Positions 25,000 to 34,033 are shown, counted from the first letter of the stretch. The stretch: DNA of 64,000 nt from Niveispirillum irakense DSM 11586 (GCF_000429645.1 NZ_KE386933.1:667362-731361), one strand, 5' to 3'. The notes: generated by a model not told the origin, from the sequence alone. Numbers and translations: made by a program.

Positions 25000-25428
25000 T
25001 TATTCGGGTACCGGATACATGCCATCAAGACAGATGAAGGCATTGAGGGTGACGTAGGGCGGCGGCGGCAGTGCCGTGCTGATCGTTTGCGGCGTCTGTA
25101 CGGTTTCCGTTTGGCTACTTCCTTCCGGCTTGGCTGCGGAAACGCCGCTGCCCGACGGAATGGTGATGCTGGTCGCGCCACCCGCGTCACCCAGACGGTT
25201 TGTGGAAAGACGACCTGTTGCACCATTTGCCGGCGTGACGGGGACGCGGCCGCGCAGGTCAGGCAGGGCGAAATTTGTTCTGCCATCGCCGCCATAGGCC
25301 GTCCCGAGCAGGCTGAAAAGGGCCTGATATTGCATGATCGGCAGGAGACGACCGTCGCACGGCAGCCAGCCGGCTGGCGGTCGCTGGAACGCAAAGAAGC
25401 AGACCTGTCCAATGTAGAAATCCGTCAT
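25000..25428 (-). CDS. phage tail collar-domain protein (microcystin-dependent protein family)
   Basis: 142 residues. The N-terminal YIGQVCFFAFQRPPAGWLPC and LPIMQYQALFSLLGTAYGGD followed by TNFALPDLRGRVPV is the tail collar (MDP) domain. The C-terminus (PPPPYVTLNAFICLDGMYP) is the usual end of MdpB-like proteins, which are often found as lone chromosomal genes and not only in prophages. I choose 25428 because GGAG lies six bases upstream. No other phage genes are near. Function unknown; relatives are thought to be extracellular or to act in contractile devices. Confidence 0.83.
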   Translation of the reverse strand: MTDFYIGQVCFFAFQRPPAGWLPCDGRLLPIMQYQALFSLLGTAYGGDGRTNFALPDLRGRVPVTPANGATGRLSTNRLGDAGGATSITIPSGSGVSAAKPEGSSQTETVQTPQTISTALPPPPYVTLNAFICLDGMYPVPE

Positions 25429-25577
25429 TCCGCTCTCCATCTAAAGGTTGTGTAAAGACGGGTTTAACACAATTTTTTCTTATGTAAATGGAGATCGTGA
25501 AGAGGGGCTGTTCGGTTTTTGAAGGTTCAATGCCCAAATTCATGGGATAAACAAGGATACGTAAAGGAAACGTCAAA

Positions 25578-25979
25578 ATGTCCATGATTCGCGTCGGTTG
25601 CGGCGCTTTCATCCAGGATGCCGAAGGGCGTCTGTTGCTGGTTAAGCGCCGCCGTCATCCGGAGGCCGACCATTGGGGCTTGCCGGGTGGCAAGGTGGAT
25701 TTCCTGGAGCCGGTGCCGGTGACCATCGTCCGCGAAATCCGGGAGGAACTGGGGGTGGAAATCGCCCTGACCGGCCTGCTCTGCGTTGTGGACCAGATCG
25801 ATGCGCAAGCGGGGACCCATTGGGTCAACCCGGTTCACCGCGCGAGAATCGTCAGCGGCGAGCCGGCTGTGATGGAACCGGACGCATTGGCCGACTGGGG
25901 CTGGTTTGATCTAGCGGATTTGCCGGCCCCTTTGACCTTTTCCACGCGCACGGCGCTGGCGGCTTTGACCCCTGGATAA
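25578..25979 (+). CDS. NUDIX hydrolase
   Basis: 133 residues. The Nudix box is complete: G in GGKVDFLE, then REIREELGV, giving GX5EX7REUXEEXGU with the metal-binding glutamates present. Flanks (GAFIQDAEGRLLLVKRR and the C-terminal FDLADLPAPLTFSTR) resemble the NudI/MutT-like ADP-ribose or nucleotide phosphate hydrolases. It cleaves a nucleoside diphosphate linked to another group; the substrate is unknown. The gene is preceded by a GTAAAGGAAACGTC leader with AAGGAAA before the ATG and is followed by a terminator. Confidence 0.9.
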   Translation: MSMIRVGCGAFIQDAEGRLLLVKRRRHPEADHWGLPGGKVDFLEPVPVTIVREIREELGVEIALTGLLCVVDQIDAQAGTHWVNPVHRARIVSGEPAVMEPDALADWGWFDLADLPAPLTFSTRTALAALTPG

Positions 25980-25985
25980 AGAAAA

Positions 25986-26012
25986 GCCCGCGATGCCAGG
26001 GGCACCGCGGGC
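25986..26012. terminator. hairpin between convergent nudix and plsY
   Basis: GCCCGCG (25986-25992) pairs with CGCGGGC (26006-26012). The following T run is weak, so termination strength is uncertain; it lies between two convergent genes. Confidence 0.6.
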
Positions 26013-26115
26013 GATAAAGGGAGGCACCTGACCATCCAGGTTGGGGCTGCAGGAGGCCAGGTGATCGTGCCTGCCCTTAGAACAAGGGGAGAGGGAAAGG
26101 GTTCCCGCCCTTTGT

Positions 26116-26742
26116 TCAGGATTCTTTTTTCTTCGCCCCGATCTTTGGCTCCTCGCCCTTCAGCAGGCGGGCGATATTGTCCTTGTGCCGGACAAACACT
26201 AGCAAAGTGATGAAAACGCATAGGCCCGCCACAGCCGGTCCGGCCAGGAACCAGCTTGTCACCGGGCTGAGCCCGATGGCAATCAGGGCAGAGAGGGAGG
26301 AAATGCGGAACAGGGCTGCCGCCAGCAGCCAGGTACCGCAGGCAGCCAAGCCGACCGGCCAGGAAATGGCCAGCAGCACGCCCAGCGCCGTGGCAACCCC
26401 CTTGCCGCCCTTGAAGCCCAGCCAGACGGGGAAGGAATGGCCCAGCATGGAGCCGGCGGCGGCGGCAATGGCGGCTTCCGTACCGCCCAGCCACAGGGCC
26501 AGCAGGGTAGCAATGCCGCCTTTGCCGCTATCCAGGATCAGGGTGGCGGCGGCCAGGGGCTTGTTGCCCGTTCGCAGCACATTGGTGGCGCCGATATTAC
26601 CACTGCCGATCTTGCGGATATCGCCATAGCCGGCCAACCGGGTCAGCACCAGCCCGAACGGGATGGACCCCAACAGATAGCCCCCTGCGAAGGCGGCAAG
26701 AAGCAGACCCCAGGCCAGGGACGTGGTGGCCGGTTCAACCAT
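26116..26742 (-). CDS. plsY: glycerol-3-phosphate acyltransferase PlsY
   Basis: 208 residues, five or more membrane helices. The three PlsY motifs are all present: [14 protein letters not shown], then [12 protein letters not shown], then [18 protein letters not shown]. It transfers acyl from acyl phosphate (made by PlsX) to glycerol 3-phosphate at the inner membrane, the first step of phospholipid synthesis. It lies 50 bases downstream of the pyrC-like gene in the same direction, so it may be read from the pyrB-pyrC transcript. Confidence 0.95.
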   Translation of the reverse strand: MVEPATTSLAWGLLLAAFAGGYLLGSIPFGLVLTRLAGYGDIRKIGSGNIGATNVLRTGNKPLAAATLILDSGKGGIATLLALWLGGTEAAIAAAAGSMLGHSFPVWLGFKGGKGVATALGVLLAISWPVGLAACGTWLLAAALFRISSLSALIAIGLSPVTSWFLAGPAVAGLCVFITLLVFVRHKDNIARLLKGEEPKIGAKKKES

Positions 26743-26792
26743 GGTCGCGGCGATCCTTTTCTTCTTCTATCGGGTTCTGTCGGGCGCTGGGG

Positions 26793-28085
26793 TCAGCCGG
26801 CGTGGGTGAACACGGTGCGGCCATCCACGACAGTACGCATCACCATGCCCTGAACCGGGCGGCGATCAAAACAGCAATTTTTCGATTTGGACGCGAGCTT
26901 GTCCGCTTCCACGCACCAGGGGCGGTCCGCATCGAACAGCACCAGATCGGCCGGCCCGCCCTTGGTCAGGCGACCCAGGGACTTCAGCCCCAGAATATCC
27001 GCCGGGATATGGGTAAGGGCGGCCAGGGCGCGGCTCAGCGGCAACTGGCCCTTATGGACCAGTTCCAGGGCCAGTGGCAGCAGCGTCTCAAACCCGACCG
27101 CGCCAAAGGCGGCCTGGGCGAAGGGCACCCGCTTGCTGTCCTGATCATGCGGCTGGTGGTCTGACGTGATGGCGTCAATCGTGCCATCGGCCAGACCTTC
27201 GACAATCGCCTGACGGTCGCTATCGCTGCGCAGCGGCGGCGACAGCTTGAAGAAGGTGCGGTAATCGCCCACATCCCGTTCCGTCAGGGCGAAATAGGGC
27301 GGGGCGGTATCGCAGGTGATGCGGATGCCGCGTGCCTTGGCCCGGCGGATGACATTGACCGATTCGGCCGTGGAAATATTGGCGGCGTGATAACGACCGC
27401 CGGTCATTTCCACCAGACGCAGGTCACGTTCCAGCATGATCACTTCGGCCATGCCGGGGATGCCGCCCAGGCCCAGGCGCGTCGCCATTTCCCCTGCATT
27501 CATCACCCCGCCGGCCAGACGTGGCTCGCTGGGATGCTGGAAAATCGTCTGGCCGAAGGCGCTGGCATAGGCGAGCAGGCGGCGCATCAGCGCCGGATCG
27601 GCAATCGGCCCGCCATCGGTGAAGCCGATGGCACCGGCTTCAGCCAACAGGCCGATTTCCGTCAGTTCCTTGCCCGCCGTTTCCCGCGTGGCGGCGGCAT
27701 AGGCGAAGATTTTCACCCGCTTGGTTTCCCGCGCGCGCCGCGCGATGAATTCCAGGCCGGCCAGATCGTCGATCACCGGATCGGTATTGGGCAAGGCGGC
27801 CAGGGCGGTGATACCACCGGCGGCCGCACTGCGGCTGGCGGTCTGGATCGTCTCATTATGCTCAAAACCCGGCTCGCCCACGGCGGCCCGCAGGTCCACC
27901 AGACCGGGGGAGAGGGTCAGGCCGGCACAATCGACGCGCTCGGCCCCTTCCGGTGCGCCGTTCGCCAGCAGGCCAGGGCCGAAATCGGCGATGCGGCTGC
28001 CTTCCACCAGCAGGTCACCCACGGCATCCATGCCGGTGGCGGGGTCGATCAGGCGGGCATTGAGGAAAGCGGTACGATGGGTCAT
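26793..28085 (-). CDS. pyrX: non-catalytic dihydroorotase-like protein (PyrC', PyrX type)
   Basis: 430 residues, amidohydrolase fold of the dihydroorotase family. The metal-binding HxH plus Arg of active enzymes, expected in the segment GLVDxHxHxREPG, is replaced: residues 61-73 read GLVDLRAAVGEPG, so both histidines (positions 66 and 68) and the Arg (70) are gone. Other parts (FQHPSEP, ITSDHQPH) keep only some ligands. In Pseudomonas and many alphaproteobacteria such a pseudoenzyme follows pyrB and is structural, holding the carbamoyltransferase. An active PyrC must be elsewhere in the genome. It starts 13 bases after the pyrB stop. Confidence 0.85.
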   Translation of the reverse strand: MTHRTAFLNARLIDPATGMDAVGDLLVEGSRIADFGPGLLANGAPEGAERVDCAGLTLSPGLVDLRAAVGEPGFEHNETIQTASRSAAAGGITALAALPNTDPVIDDLAGLEFIARRARETKRVKIFAYAAATRETAGKELTEIGLLAEAGAIGFTDGGPIADPALMRRLLAYASAFGQTIFQHPSEPRLAGGVMNAGEMATRLGLGGIPGMAEVIMLERDLRLVEMTGGRYHAANISTAESVNVIRRAKARGIRITCDTAPPYFALTERDVGDYRTFFKLSPPLRSDSDRQAIVEGLADGTIDAITSDHQPHDQDSKRVPFAQAAFGAVGFETLLPLALELVHKGQLPLSRALAALTHIPADILGLKSLGRLTKGGPADLVLFDADRPWCVEADKLASKSKNCCFDRRPVQGMVMRTVVDGRTVFTHAG

Positions 28086-28098
28086 GACAGGGCTTCCC

Positions 28099-29070
28099 TC
28101 AGCGGTTGGTGCCGTTGCGGACCAGCAGGTCCAGGCAGGCCATGCGCACGGCCACACCCAGTTCCACCTGCTGCAAAATGACGGAGCGGTGGATATCGTC
28201 AGCCACAAGACTGTCGATCTCCACGCCGCGATTCATCGGGCCGGGATGCATGATCAGGGCGCCGGGCTTGGCTACGGCCAGCTTGTCGTAATCCAGGCCG
28301 AAGAAGCGGAAATATTCCCGCTGGCTGGGCAGGAACTGGCCCTGCATCCGCTCAAGCTGGAGGCGCAGCATCATCACGATGTCGGCATCCTTCAGCCCGG
28401 TCTTCATCGAATGGTGAACCTCGACGCTCAATTCCCCGATGGCACTGGGCAGCAGGGTGGGGGGCGCGACGACGCGCACCTGCGCACCCATGATGTTCAG
28501 CAGGTGGATGTTCGACCGGGCGACGCGGCTATGCAGGATGTCGCCGCAGATGGCGACAGTCAGGCCTTTCAGCGTGCCCAGGCGGCGGCGGATGGTCAGC
28601 GCATCCAGCAGGGCCTGAGTCGGGTGTTCATGCTGGCCGTCACCGGCATTCAGCACGGCGCAGTTTACCTTGTCGGCCAGCAGCTTGGGCGCGCCCGATT
28701 CCTGGTGGCGCACCACCAGCGCATCCAGGTGCATGGCGTTCAGGGTCATCGCCGTGTCGATCAGCGTCTCCCCCTTTTTCACCGAACTGCCATCGACCGA
28801 CATGTTGATACAGTCGGCCCCCAGCCGCCGTGCCGCCAGTTCGAAGCTGGTGCGGGTGCGGGTGGAGTTCTCGAAGAACAGGTTGACGATGGTGCGCCCG
28901 GCCAGAATGTCGGATTTGCCACCGGCCCGATTCTGGTCGACATAGCGGTCGGCCAGATCCAGCAGCAGGTTGATCTCCGGCGCCGTAAGCCCTGTGATTC
29001 CCAGCAGATGCCGGTGATGGAAGGTCTCGGCGCGGCCGTCGATATCGTGCGGATGGGTCGCCATGGGCAT
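28099..29070 (-). CDS. pyrB: aspartate carbamoyltransferase catalytic chain
   Basis: About 323 residues. Carbamoyl-phosphate binding motif [12 protein letters not shown], active-site lysine region [19 protein letters not shown] and the C-terminal [10 protein letters not shown] are all intact. It joins carbamoyl phosphate and aspartate in pyrimidine synthesis. No pyrI regulatory gene is adjacent; instead the pyrX-type gene follows, as in the class of ATCase that needs a DHOase-like partner. The ATG at 29070 has GGAG four bases upstream and a second ATG at 29064 is equally possible. Confidence 0.95.
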   Translation of the reverse strand: MPMATHPHDIDGRAETFHHRHLLGITGLTAPEINLLLDLADRYVDQNRAGGKSDILAGRTIVNLFFENSTRTRTSFELAARRLGADCINMSVDGSSVKKGETLIDTAMTLNAMHLDALVVRHQESGAPKLLADKVNCAVLNAGDGQHEHPTQALLDALTIRRRLGTLKGLTVAICGDILHSRVARSNIHLLNIMGAQVRVVAPPTLLPSAIGELSVEVHHSMKTGLKDADIVMMLRLQLERMQGQFLPSQREYFRFFGLDYDKLAVAKPGALIMHPGPMNRGVEIDSLVADDIHRSVILQQVELGVAVRMACLDLLVRNGTNR

Positions 29071-29149
29071 CTGTCTCCGGGCCGGGGTCTTGGAACGGGG
29101 CGGGACTATGGCCCCGGCTGGCCCCCCACACAAGTGCGCCGCGCGGATG

Positions 29150-30739
29150 TCAGTGCCGCCCCGCCGGGATGGTCAGGGTCAGCGGCGCCTCCACCCCCTC
29201 TGCATGCCAGCGTGCGGTAAGTTCACCCTCATCTGTACCGATCAGGGACAACCAGTTGCGTGCTGTCAGCAGGTGGCGGCCCAGGCCCGGCATCTCCGCC
29301 ATGGACAGATGCATGTTCCGGCCCATTTTTTCCCGCTTGCCAGCCAGCCGTTCCATCATGTCTACGGCGAATCCGGTGGGAGCCGGGTGGACGATACCGG
29401 AACTGACGCATTGGCGCAGGGTAAAGCCGGGGCCCGTGATGGCACCATAGGCCCCCAGATGCACTTCGCCCGACAGGATGGTGACGGTGCAGCCGCTGCG
29501 TTTGGTGAAATCAGCCAGATGGCCAATCACTTCCCGCCATTCCACAGCATGGGCAGGGCTGCGCCATTGGTCGCGCAGGTCGTCTTCCATCTTCTGGCGT
29601 CCCGGGATCAGGTTGAACATGCGTTCAATCAGCCCGAAAGAGGGAAAGATCAGCGGCACGCTGGACATGAAGAGAAGATGGGCGCAACCGCTGAACCGGT
29701 CCAGCCAGGCGGGCAGGTTACGCAGGCTGCGAGGGGAGAGAACCTGATCAGGCCGGCGCTCGCTGCGCAGGTCGGGGGCGAGAATGCCCACGCCGTTCAG
29801 CATCATGCCCTGGGTGAATCCCGGCGGCTCGCCGGCGATCAGCGTTTCCGGCGGATCATCATCGGCCATGCCGATCTGATACAGACGGAAGGCGCGCCGG
29901 GCCGCCGCGTAGATGGCCTGATAGATCGGGCTGCCCAGTAACTTTTCCGGATGCGACCCCCAGCCATCAATGATGTCGTGGTCATCCCACATGCGCAGGC
30001 CCGGAACGCTGGCCAGCAGGGCGGCTGGTTCCGGCTGGTTCCAGGCATGGCGATATGTCGCCAGATACCAGGCGTCCAGTTGCGCCGGCAGTTCTGCCAG
30101 CGCTGGCAGGTCGATTCGCCGCATCAAGGGCGCAGAGGCCGCCTGTCGCAAGGCCGGCACCTGTTGCCACAAGCCATCGGCATAGACCTGATCACCGCCC
30201 ATCAACATCAGATGAAAAGGATCGGCCCGATGGCGGCCCAGCAGATGTCCCCATTGGCCATTGCGCTGCAGGCCGGCAGCGGCGATGTCCCCCTCATCCT
30301 CGCACCCGCCGCATGCATTAAAGGCGATGCGGGGCGGCATGGCGGTGCCAGGAACGGTGAAATGCCATCGCCGCTCTTCCCCCTGGAAGCCATAACCGGC
30401 GCGCCCATCCTGCAAGCCACGGGGCACGGCGAAATCATAACGCCACATCCGTACTGGCTGGCGAAGGGCAGGGGTGGGTGGCAGGCCGGCGGCTGCGGGC
30501 CCCACGGGCGGCAATGTGGCCCATTCATGCAGGAAGCGGGGGGGAACCGACAAACCAACCCCATCCACCGACAGGTCGGGCGGCTCCGCATCCCCTTCCA
30601 GCAGGAAGGTTGCGGCTACCCGCCAGCGATTGGTTGAACCCGTCGCCCCCCCACCGCCACGGGCATGAAGGAGAGGGCCCAATAAAATGGCTTGGGGACG
30701 CGGGGGCGGCTTACGCCGACGCGGGGAAATTGGCTGCAT
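29150..30739 (-). CDS. PhoD-like alkaline phosphatase-family protein
   Basis: 529 residues from the ATG at 30739 (an upstream ATG at 30793 would add 18). The PhoD-like metallophosphatase core shows [12 protein letters not shown], then [12 protein letters not shown] and later [10 protein letters not shown], the metal-ligand segments of this family. An N-terminal beta-rich domain of about 150 residues precedes it. No signal peptide, so unlike secreted Tat-dependent PhoD it may act in the cytoplasm. Substrate unknown. No good ribosome binding site is visible at either start. It sits downstream of dps in the same direction, about 150 bases away. Confidence 0.8.
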   Translation of the reverse strand: MQPISPRRRKPPPRPQAILLGPLLHARGGGGATGSTNRWRVAATFLLEGDAEPPDLSVDGVGLSVPPRFLHEWATLPPVGPAAAGLPPTPALRQPVRMWRYDFAVPRGLQDGRAGYGFQGEERRWHFTVPGTAMPPRIAFNACGGCEDEGDIAAAGLQRNGQWGHLLGRHRADPFHLMLMGGDQVYADGLWQQVPALRQAASAPLMRRIDLPALAELPAQLDAWYLATYRHAWNQPEPAALLASVPGLRMWDDHDIIDGWGSHPEKLLGSPIYQAIYAAARRAFRLYQIGMADDDPPETLIAGEPPGFTQGMMLNGVGILAPDLRSERRPDQVLSPRSLRNLPAWLDRFSGCAHLLFMSSVPLIFPSFGLIERMFNLIPGRQKMEDDLRDQWRSPAHAVEWREVIGHLADFTKRSGCTVTILSGEVHLGAYGAITGPGFTLRQCVSSGIVHPAPTGFAVDMMERLAGKREKMGRNMHLSMAEMPGLGRHLLTARNWLSLIGTDEGELTARWHAEGVEAPLTLTIPAGRH

Positions 30740-30888
30740 CACAAAGGTGGTTGGCGGGACGGAAGGCGGATGATGCGGACAGGCTGCCCGCATGGCAAGG
30801 CACGATTAAGGCGGTATTTCCCTCCCGCACCCGGCCGGCCCATTTCGGGCTGGCCGGTCAATGGAATGATCAATCTGAGCTTGCCTGA

Positions 30889-31419
30889 TCAACCGATGCT
30901 GGAACGGAGCATCCAGGCCGCTTTTTCATGAGCCGCCATACGTTGGTTCATCAGGTCTTCGGTCACGGTGTCGCCAGCCTCATCGGCCAATTCCACCACC
31001 TCGCGGCAGGCGCGGGTCACCTGTTCATTGTCGCGGACAAGCTGTTCCAGCATGCCTTTGGCCGTTGGCACACCATGCTCATCCTCGATCTTGGTCAGCT
31101 TCAGGAACTGGGACAGGCTGCCCGGCGCGAAATGCCCAAGGGCGCGGATGCGTTCAGCAATCTCATCGACGGCGGCGGTCAAATCTTCATACTGCGTCTG
31201 GAACATCTCATGCAGGGAATGAAACTGGTCGCCGGTGACATTCCAATGGAAGCCGTGGGTTTTACCCAGCAACGTATAGCTATCGGCCAGAACACGGGCC
31301 AAACCTTCGGCCAAGGCCTTCCGATCCTCAGTTTCGATGCCGGTCATGACCGGCAGTGCTTCGGTGGAAGCCGGGGTGCGATCAGTGTCCGTGGCGATGG
31401 CAGGCTTGGACTTGGCCAT
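30889..31419 (-). CDS. dps: Dps-family DNA-binding ferritin-like protein
   Basis: 176 residues, four-helix ferritin fold. Inter-subunit ferroxidase ligands appear as H58 (HGFHWN), H70 (SLHEMF), D85 and E89 (AVDEIAERI). The position equivalent to E. coli D67 is Q74, so iron affinity may differ. The Lys-rich N-terminal tail (MAKSKP) would bind DNA. It protects DNA from peroxide by storing iron. I use the ATG at 31419, with GGAGATCC just upstream. It stands alone with a 299-base gap behind its start. Confidence 0.92.
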   Translation of the reverse strand: MAKSKPAIATDTDRTPASTEALPVMTGIETEDRKALAEGLARVLADSYTLLGKTHGFHWNVTGDQFHSLHEMFQTQYEDLTAAVDEIAERIRALGHFAPGSLSQFLKLTKIEDEHGVPTAKGMLEQLVRDNEQVTRACREVVELADEAGDTVTEDLMNQRMAAHEKAAWMLRSSIG

Positions 31420-31718
31420 GATGGATCTCCGGTTTGTGGATTTTTTCGCGTGCAGGCACACATTCGGCGGGCCCTTAGAGCCTGGGCCTTGCGTGTGCTT
31501 GGTAACGCTTGCACCCCTTCTTTTGTGCCATCGGCATGAAAAAGAGACGGCTCCCCCATGGCTATGGGGCGGCAGGGCGAACTGTCCCAATATCTAGATA
31601 GTATAGCCAATGCGCATAGGGGGCGGGTTGAGTTATGCGCTGCGATTTAGTCCCTTCAAACTGAAGTGAAAATTACGTTATATTGTGTGCCGACTAATCC
31701 AGCCGGCAGGGCGAGGGT
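31420..31718. promoter_or_regulatory. divergent upstream region of dps and the 31719 gene
   Basis: 299 non-coding bases between divergent genes. Holds an AT-rich stretch (CAATATCTAGATAGTATAGCC, 31587 onward) and TATTGTGTGC near 31680 that could be promoter elements. I recognise no OxyR or Fur box with certainty. Confidence 0.3.
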
Positions 31719-32345
31719 ATGCTTGGCAGTATCGTCGATCTGTTCCGATTTGCTGTGGCTACCTTTGTAGCGGCACTGGTGGTCAATATTATTATCGGCG
31801 CATATGCTTATATTTATGCGCGCCATCTTCGCGCCCGTGCGGGGGAGCGGAAGATTCGCGACAGGCTGACACGCTATGCCCGGATCGCAACCGGCTTGGA
31901 AAACAGGGTCGATGCCCGCAAAGCCACGGCCGCCGGTGCCGCCTCCGTTCTGTTTGGAACAGAGCGGCAGGAGAAAGGATTGCGCAATCGCCTGCGCGAG
32001 CTGGAAAATGCCCCCTATCGATTCGTGCGGATGCTCGGCGCGGAGCAATTTCCCAACAAAGGTTATGAATTTCTGGTGTTCAACAGTTCCGTTTCGCATC
32101 AGGTGAAGCGGGGGGAACGGCATCCCTTTTTTGATAGTAGCTGGGCGCGGCCTTGCCCCGTTCACGTGTGGGCACGCAGCGCGGAAGATGCGGTTGCGGA
32201 TTTGGAGCGGGCCTTCCCACGCGCATCCGGATTTAAAATCGTTTTCTCCCAACCCCTGGCCAGTGGACCCGCCGGGACTGCGCTGCCGCAGGAGGAGATA
32301 TCGGCGGTTGAGGTAGAAACGGCGGAACGGATGGAGGCGGTGTGA
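31719..32345 (+). CDS. unrecognised membrane-anchored protein
   Basis: 208 residues, not recognised. One N-terminal membrane helix (about residues 8-32, FRFAVATFVAALVVNIIIGA) leads into a basic, probably coiled helical stretch and a cytoplasmic part of mixed composition. The C-terminus is acidic. The next gene overlaps its stop (GTG within GGTGTGAG) and has the same design (one N-terminal helix, coiled middle), so the pair probably forms one complex. No motif, cysteine pair or catalytic signature is seen. Composition is slightly more AT-rich than the neighbouring core genes. Confidence 0.6.
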   Translation: MLGSIVDLFRFAVATFVAALVVNIIIGAYAYIYARHLRARAGERKIRDRLTRYARIATGLENRVDARKATAAGAASVLFGTERQEKGLRNRLRELENAPYRFVRMLGAEQFPNKGYEFLVFNSSVSHQVKRGERHPFFDSSWARPCPVHVWARSAEDAVADLERAFPRASGFKIVFSQPLASGPAGTALPQEEISAVEVETAERMEAV

Positions 32346-32902
32346 GTCTCTATTCCGTTGCCTTGGGGATTATGATCATTCTGTTGTCGATCCGGCCTTC
32401 GGTGGCCCGGGCCAGCCGGATGATACGCACCACGCGTCGTGCCATGACGGAACTGCACGCGCGGCAACGTGCCTTGAGCAATCGTATCCGTATCCTTGCA
32501 CGTGAGAGCCTGTCACAAAGGCTGACGGCTGGGCAGGATGCCAATGAATCCGATCAGGCGGAAAAGCGCATTGCTGCGTTGCAGCGTGAAGTGGAGAGGC
32601 TGGAGGCAGAAGACCGGCGCATTCTTGTGATAGATGAGCGGCGCGGGCTGCAGGAGACCGGGTGGATACTTTGTATAAGACGGGTACCAGCCGCTGCTTC
32701 ACCTTTGGAGCCAGTCCATATTACTTCGCTTTGGGACGAAGGGCGCTATGTTTTCTTTTTTGCCGCTGACATGCAGCGGGCCCGGCGAAAGGCGTTGCTC
32801 CGGTTCTCGGAAGATGCTGGCTTTTTGATTATTGACGCTAAACCCCATGAAGGCGATCTGGCAGAGCCGCCTATGCTTAGTCAGCGACAAGCAAAGCCTT
32901 GA
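32342..32902 (+). CDS. unrecognised membrane-anchored coiled-coil protein
   Basis: 186 residues, not recognised. A short N-terminal membrane helix (SLYSVALGIMIILLSI) is followed by a charged helical stretch with heptad-like pattern (AEKRIAALQREVERLEAED, about residues 70-95) and a small C-terminal domain. The GTG start overlaps the stop of the preceding gene, so the two are translationally coupled. The C-terminal parts of both proteins look distantly alike (a predicted beta-hairpin with RxPR-like ends), but this is a weak impression. Confidence 0.58.
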   Translation: MSLYSVALGIMIILLSIRPSVARASRMIRTTRRAMTELHARQRALSNRIRILARESLSQRLTAGQDANESDQAEKRIAALQREVERLEAEDRRILVIDERRGLQETGWILCIRRVPAAASPLEPVHITSLWDEGRYVFFFAADMQRARRKALLRFSEDAGFLIIDAKPHEGDLAEPPMLSQRQAKP

Positions 32903-32920
32903 TTCTCCGTACGCAGAAAA

Positions 32921-33178
32921 TCAAACCACCAGGTTGATATAAGTCCCCCTTGGCATTGGCGTTAATTGCTGGGGTGCCAAGGTAATGGGCTGTACCGGCC
33001 CCAATCTGTCCAGAGGAACGGGGGGCAATGAGCGATCTGGTAATTGGGGAGCTGGGGCGGGCTCTGGCGGGGGCGGAGCCGGGGCTGGCTCAGGCGCACG
33101 CGGTGCCGGCGCGCCTTGGGGAGGCGGCGGGCTTGGTGCGGTATAACCCGCATTGCCATTGATGCCATTTATTGCCAT
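32921..33178 (-). CDS. small proline-rich protein
   Basis: 85 residues, about one third proline and alanine in a central PAP/PEP run (APEPAPAPPPPEPAPAP). N-terminus MAINGINGNAGYTAPSPPPP has no signal peptide. It is a plausible but unsupported gene: start context is weak (GAGATAG 13 bases upstream) and no homologue comes to mind. It converges with the pair at 31719-32902. Confidence 0.4.
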   Translation of the reverse strand: MAINGINGNAGYTAPSPPPPQGAPAPRAPEPAPAPPPPEPAPAPQLPDRSLPPVPLDRLGPVQPITLAPQQLTPMPRGTYINLVV

Positions 33179-33272
33179 GGCTGGACTATCTCATGGAGAG
33201 CAGCCAGCCAAAATCAATCTTCCGATCAGGAAGGATGAGAATCGTAAGGGGACAGGGAAGGCCCTAAACAAA

Positions 33273-33318
33273 AAAAGGCACTTCGCGCTCCTTTTTACAG
33301 GAACAAGAAGTGCCTTTT
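33273..33318 (-). terminator. rho-independent terminator behind the Ala-rich gene
   Basis: AAAAGGCACTTC (33273-33284) is complementary to GAAGTGCCTTTT (33307-33318). On the minus strand it ends in a T run just after the stop of the gene at 33333; on the plus strand it also has a short T run. Confidence 0.85.
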
Positions 33319-33332
33319 AAAGCCAGACGCTA

Positions 33333-33692
33333 TTAGCGAGAGGTCGCGGTAGCGGTGGAGGTCGCCGGCGTGGTGGTCGTTGCACCCGGGGTGCTCGGCT
33401 CGTCGTCGTTACCACCAGCAGCGGCGGCAGCAACAGCACCAGCAACAGCAACAGCGCCAACCACGGCAACGGTGGTCAGGGTACCAGCAGCGGCACCAGC
33501 AGCGCCAGCGGCGCCAGCAGCCGAACCGGAAGCAGCGCCGCTACCACCGGCGCCAGCGCCAGTGTTCTGCGGTGCACCAGCGGCGGGGGTGCCAGCACCA
33601 GCACCAGCACCGCCACCAGCAGCCTGGGCCAAAGCCTGAACCGGGAAAGAGAGAGCGAGAAGAGCGGCCACGCAAGTTGCGGTGATACGCAT
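33333..33692 (-). CDS. secreted Ala/Gly/Thr-rich low-complexity protein
   Basis: 119 residues. N-terminal signal peptide MRITATCVAALLALSFPVQA with a site near residue 22 (ALA). The mature part is almost wholly Gly/Ala, then a hydrophobic stretch (TVAVVGAVAVAGAVAAAAA) and a Thr-rich tail (PGATTTTPATSTATATS). The layout recalls the small enterobacterial exopolysaccharide-operon protein YjbE, but identity is by composition only. It has its own terminator and a leader with hairpins upstream. Function unknown. Confidence 0.65.
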   Translation of the reverse strand: MRITATCVAALLALSFPVQALAQAAGGGAGAGAGTPAAGAPQNTGAGAGGSGAASGSAAGAAGAAGAAAGTLTTVAVVGAVAVAGAVAAAAAGGNDDEPSTPGATTTTPATSTATATSR

Positions 33693-33840
33693 TGGGTTGA
33701 TCCCTATTAATGAGTTACGCCGGCACCATGAGGCCTCCAGCCTTCGGAGGTAATAATGTCCTCATGCTGATGAAACTGCAAGTACTTCTTTCGACAGCCC
33801 TGCCCGAACTGATTGAAAGAGCTCAAGCTTAAAGACACAT

Positions 33841-33979
33841 AAAAGAAAGGCCGGAAATCCGCAAGGATTCCGGCCGAGTTGAACAGGGAGGCTTCACGTC
33901 TGGGAGACGCTGGGTCAAGGACCCAACCCCGACCGGGTAATCGGGGTGAAACACCTGCGCTGCATTGCAGCAGCAGGTG
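33841..33979 (-). ncRNA. candidate structured RNA, minus strand
   Basis: Five hairpins follow one another in 140 bases. Read on the minus strand: (1) CACCTGC-GCAGGTG with inner GCTGC-GCAGC (33952-33979); (2) CCCCGA-TCGGGG (33927-33946); (3) TGGGTC-GACCCA (33911-33925); (4) CGTC-GACG (33897-33909); (5) a GGCCGGAAATCC-type stem (33849-33875) with a TTTCTTTT tail, a good rho-independent terminator. No open frame fits. It lies between lysR and the Ala-rich gene. I could not match it to a known RNA family. Confidence 0.45.
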
Positions 33980-34033
33980 GCCTAAGATTTAAGCATTCAG
34001 GCTTTTTGCACCAGGGTTGATGTAAAGCCTGAG

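Noticed and set aside
33841..33985. Possible 6S RNA
   Set aside because: A chain of local hairpins rather than one long helix with a central bubble, and no zapA or ygfA neighbour; kept only as an unnamed structured RNA.
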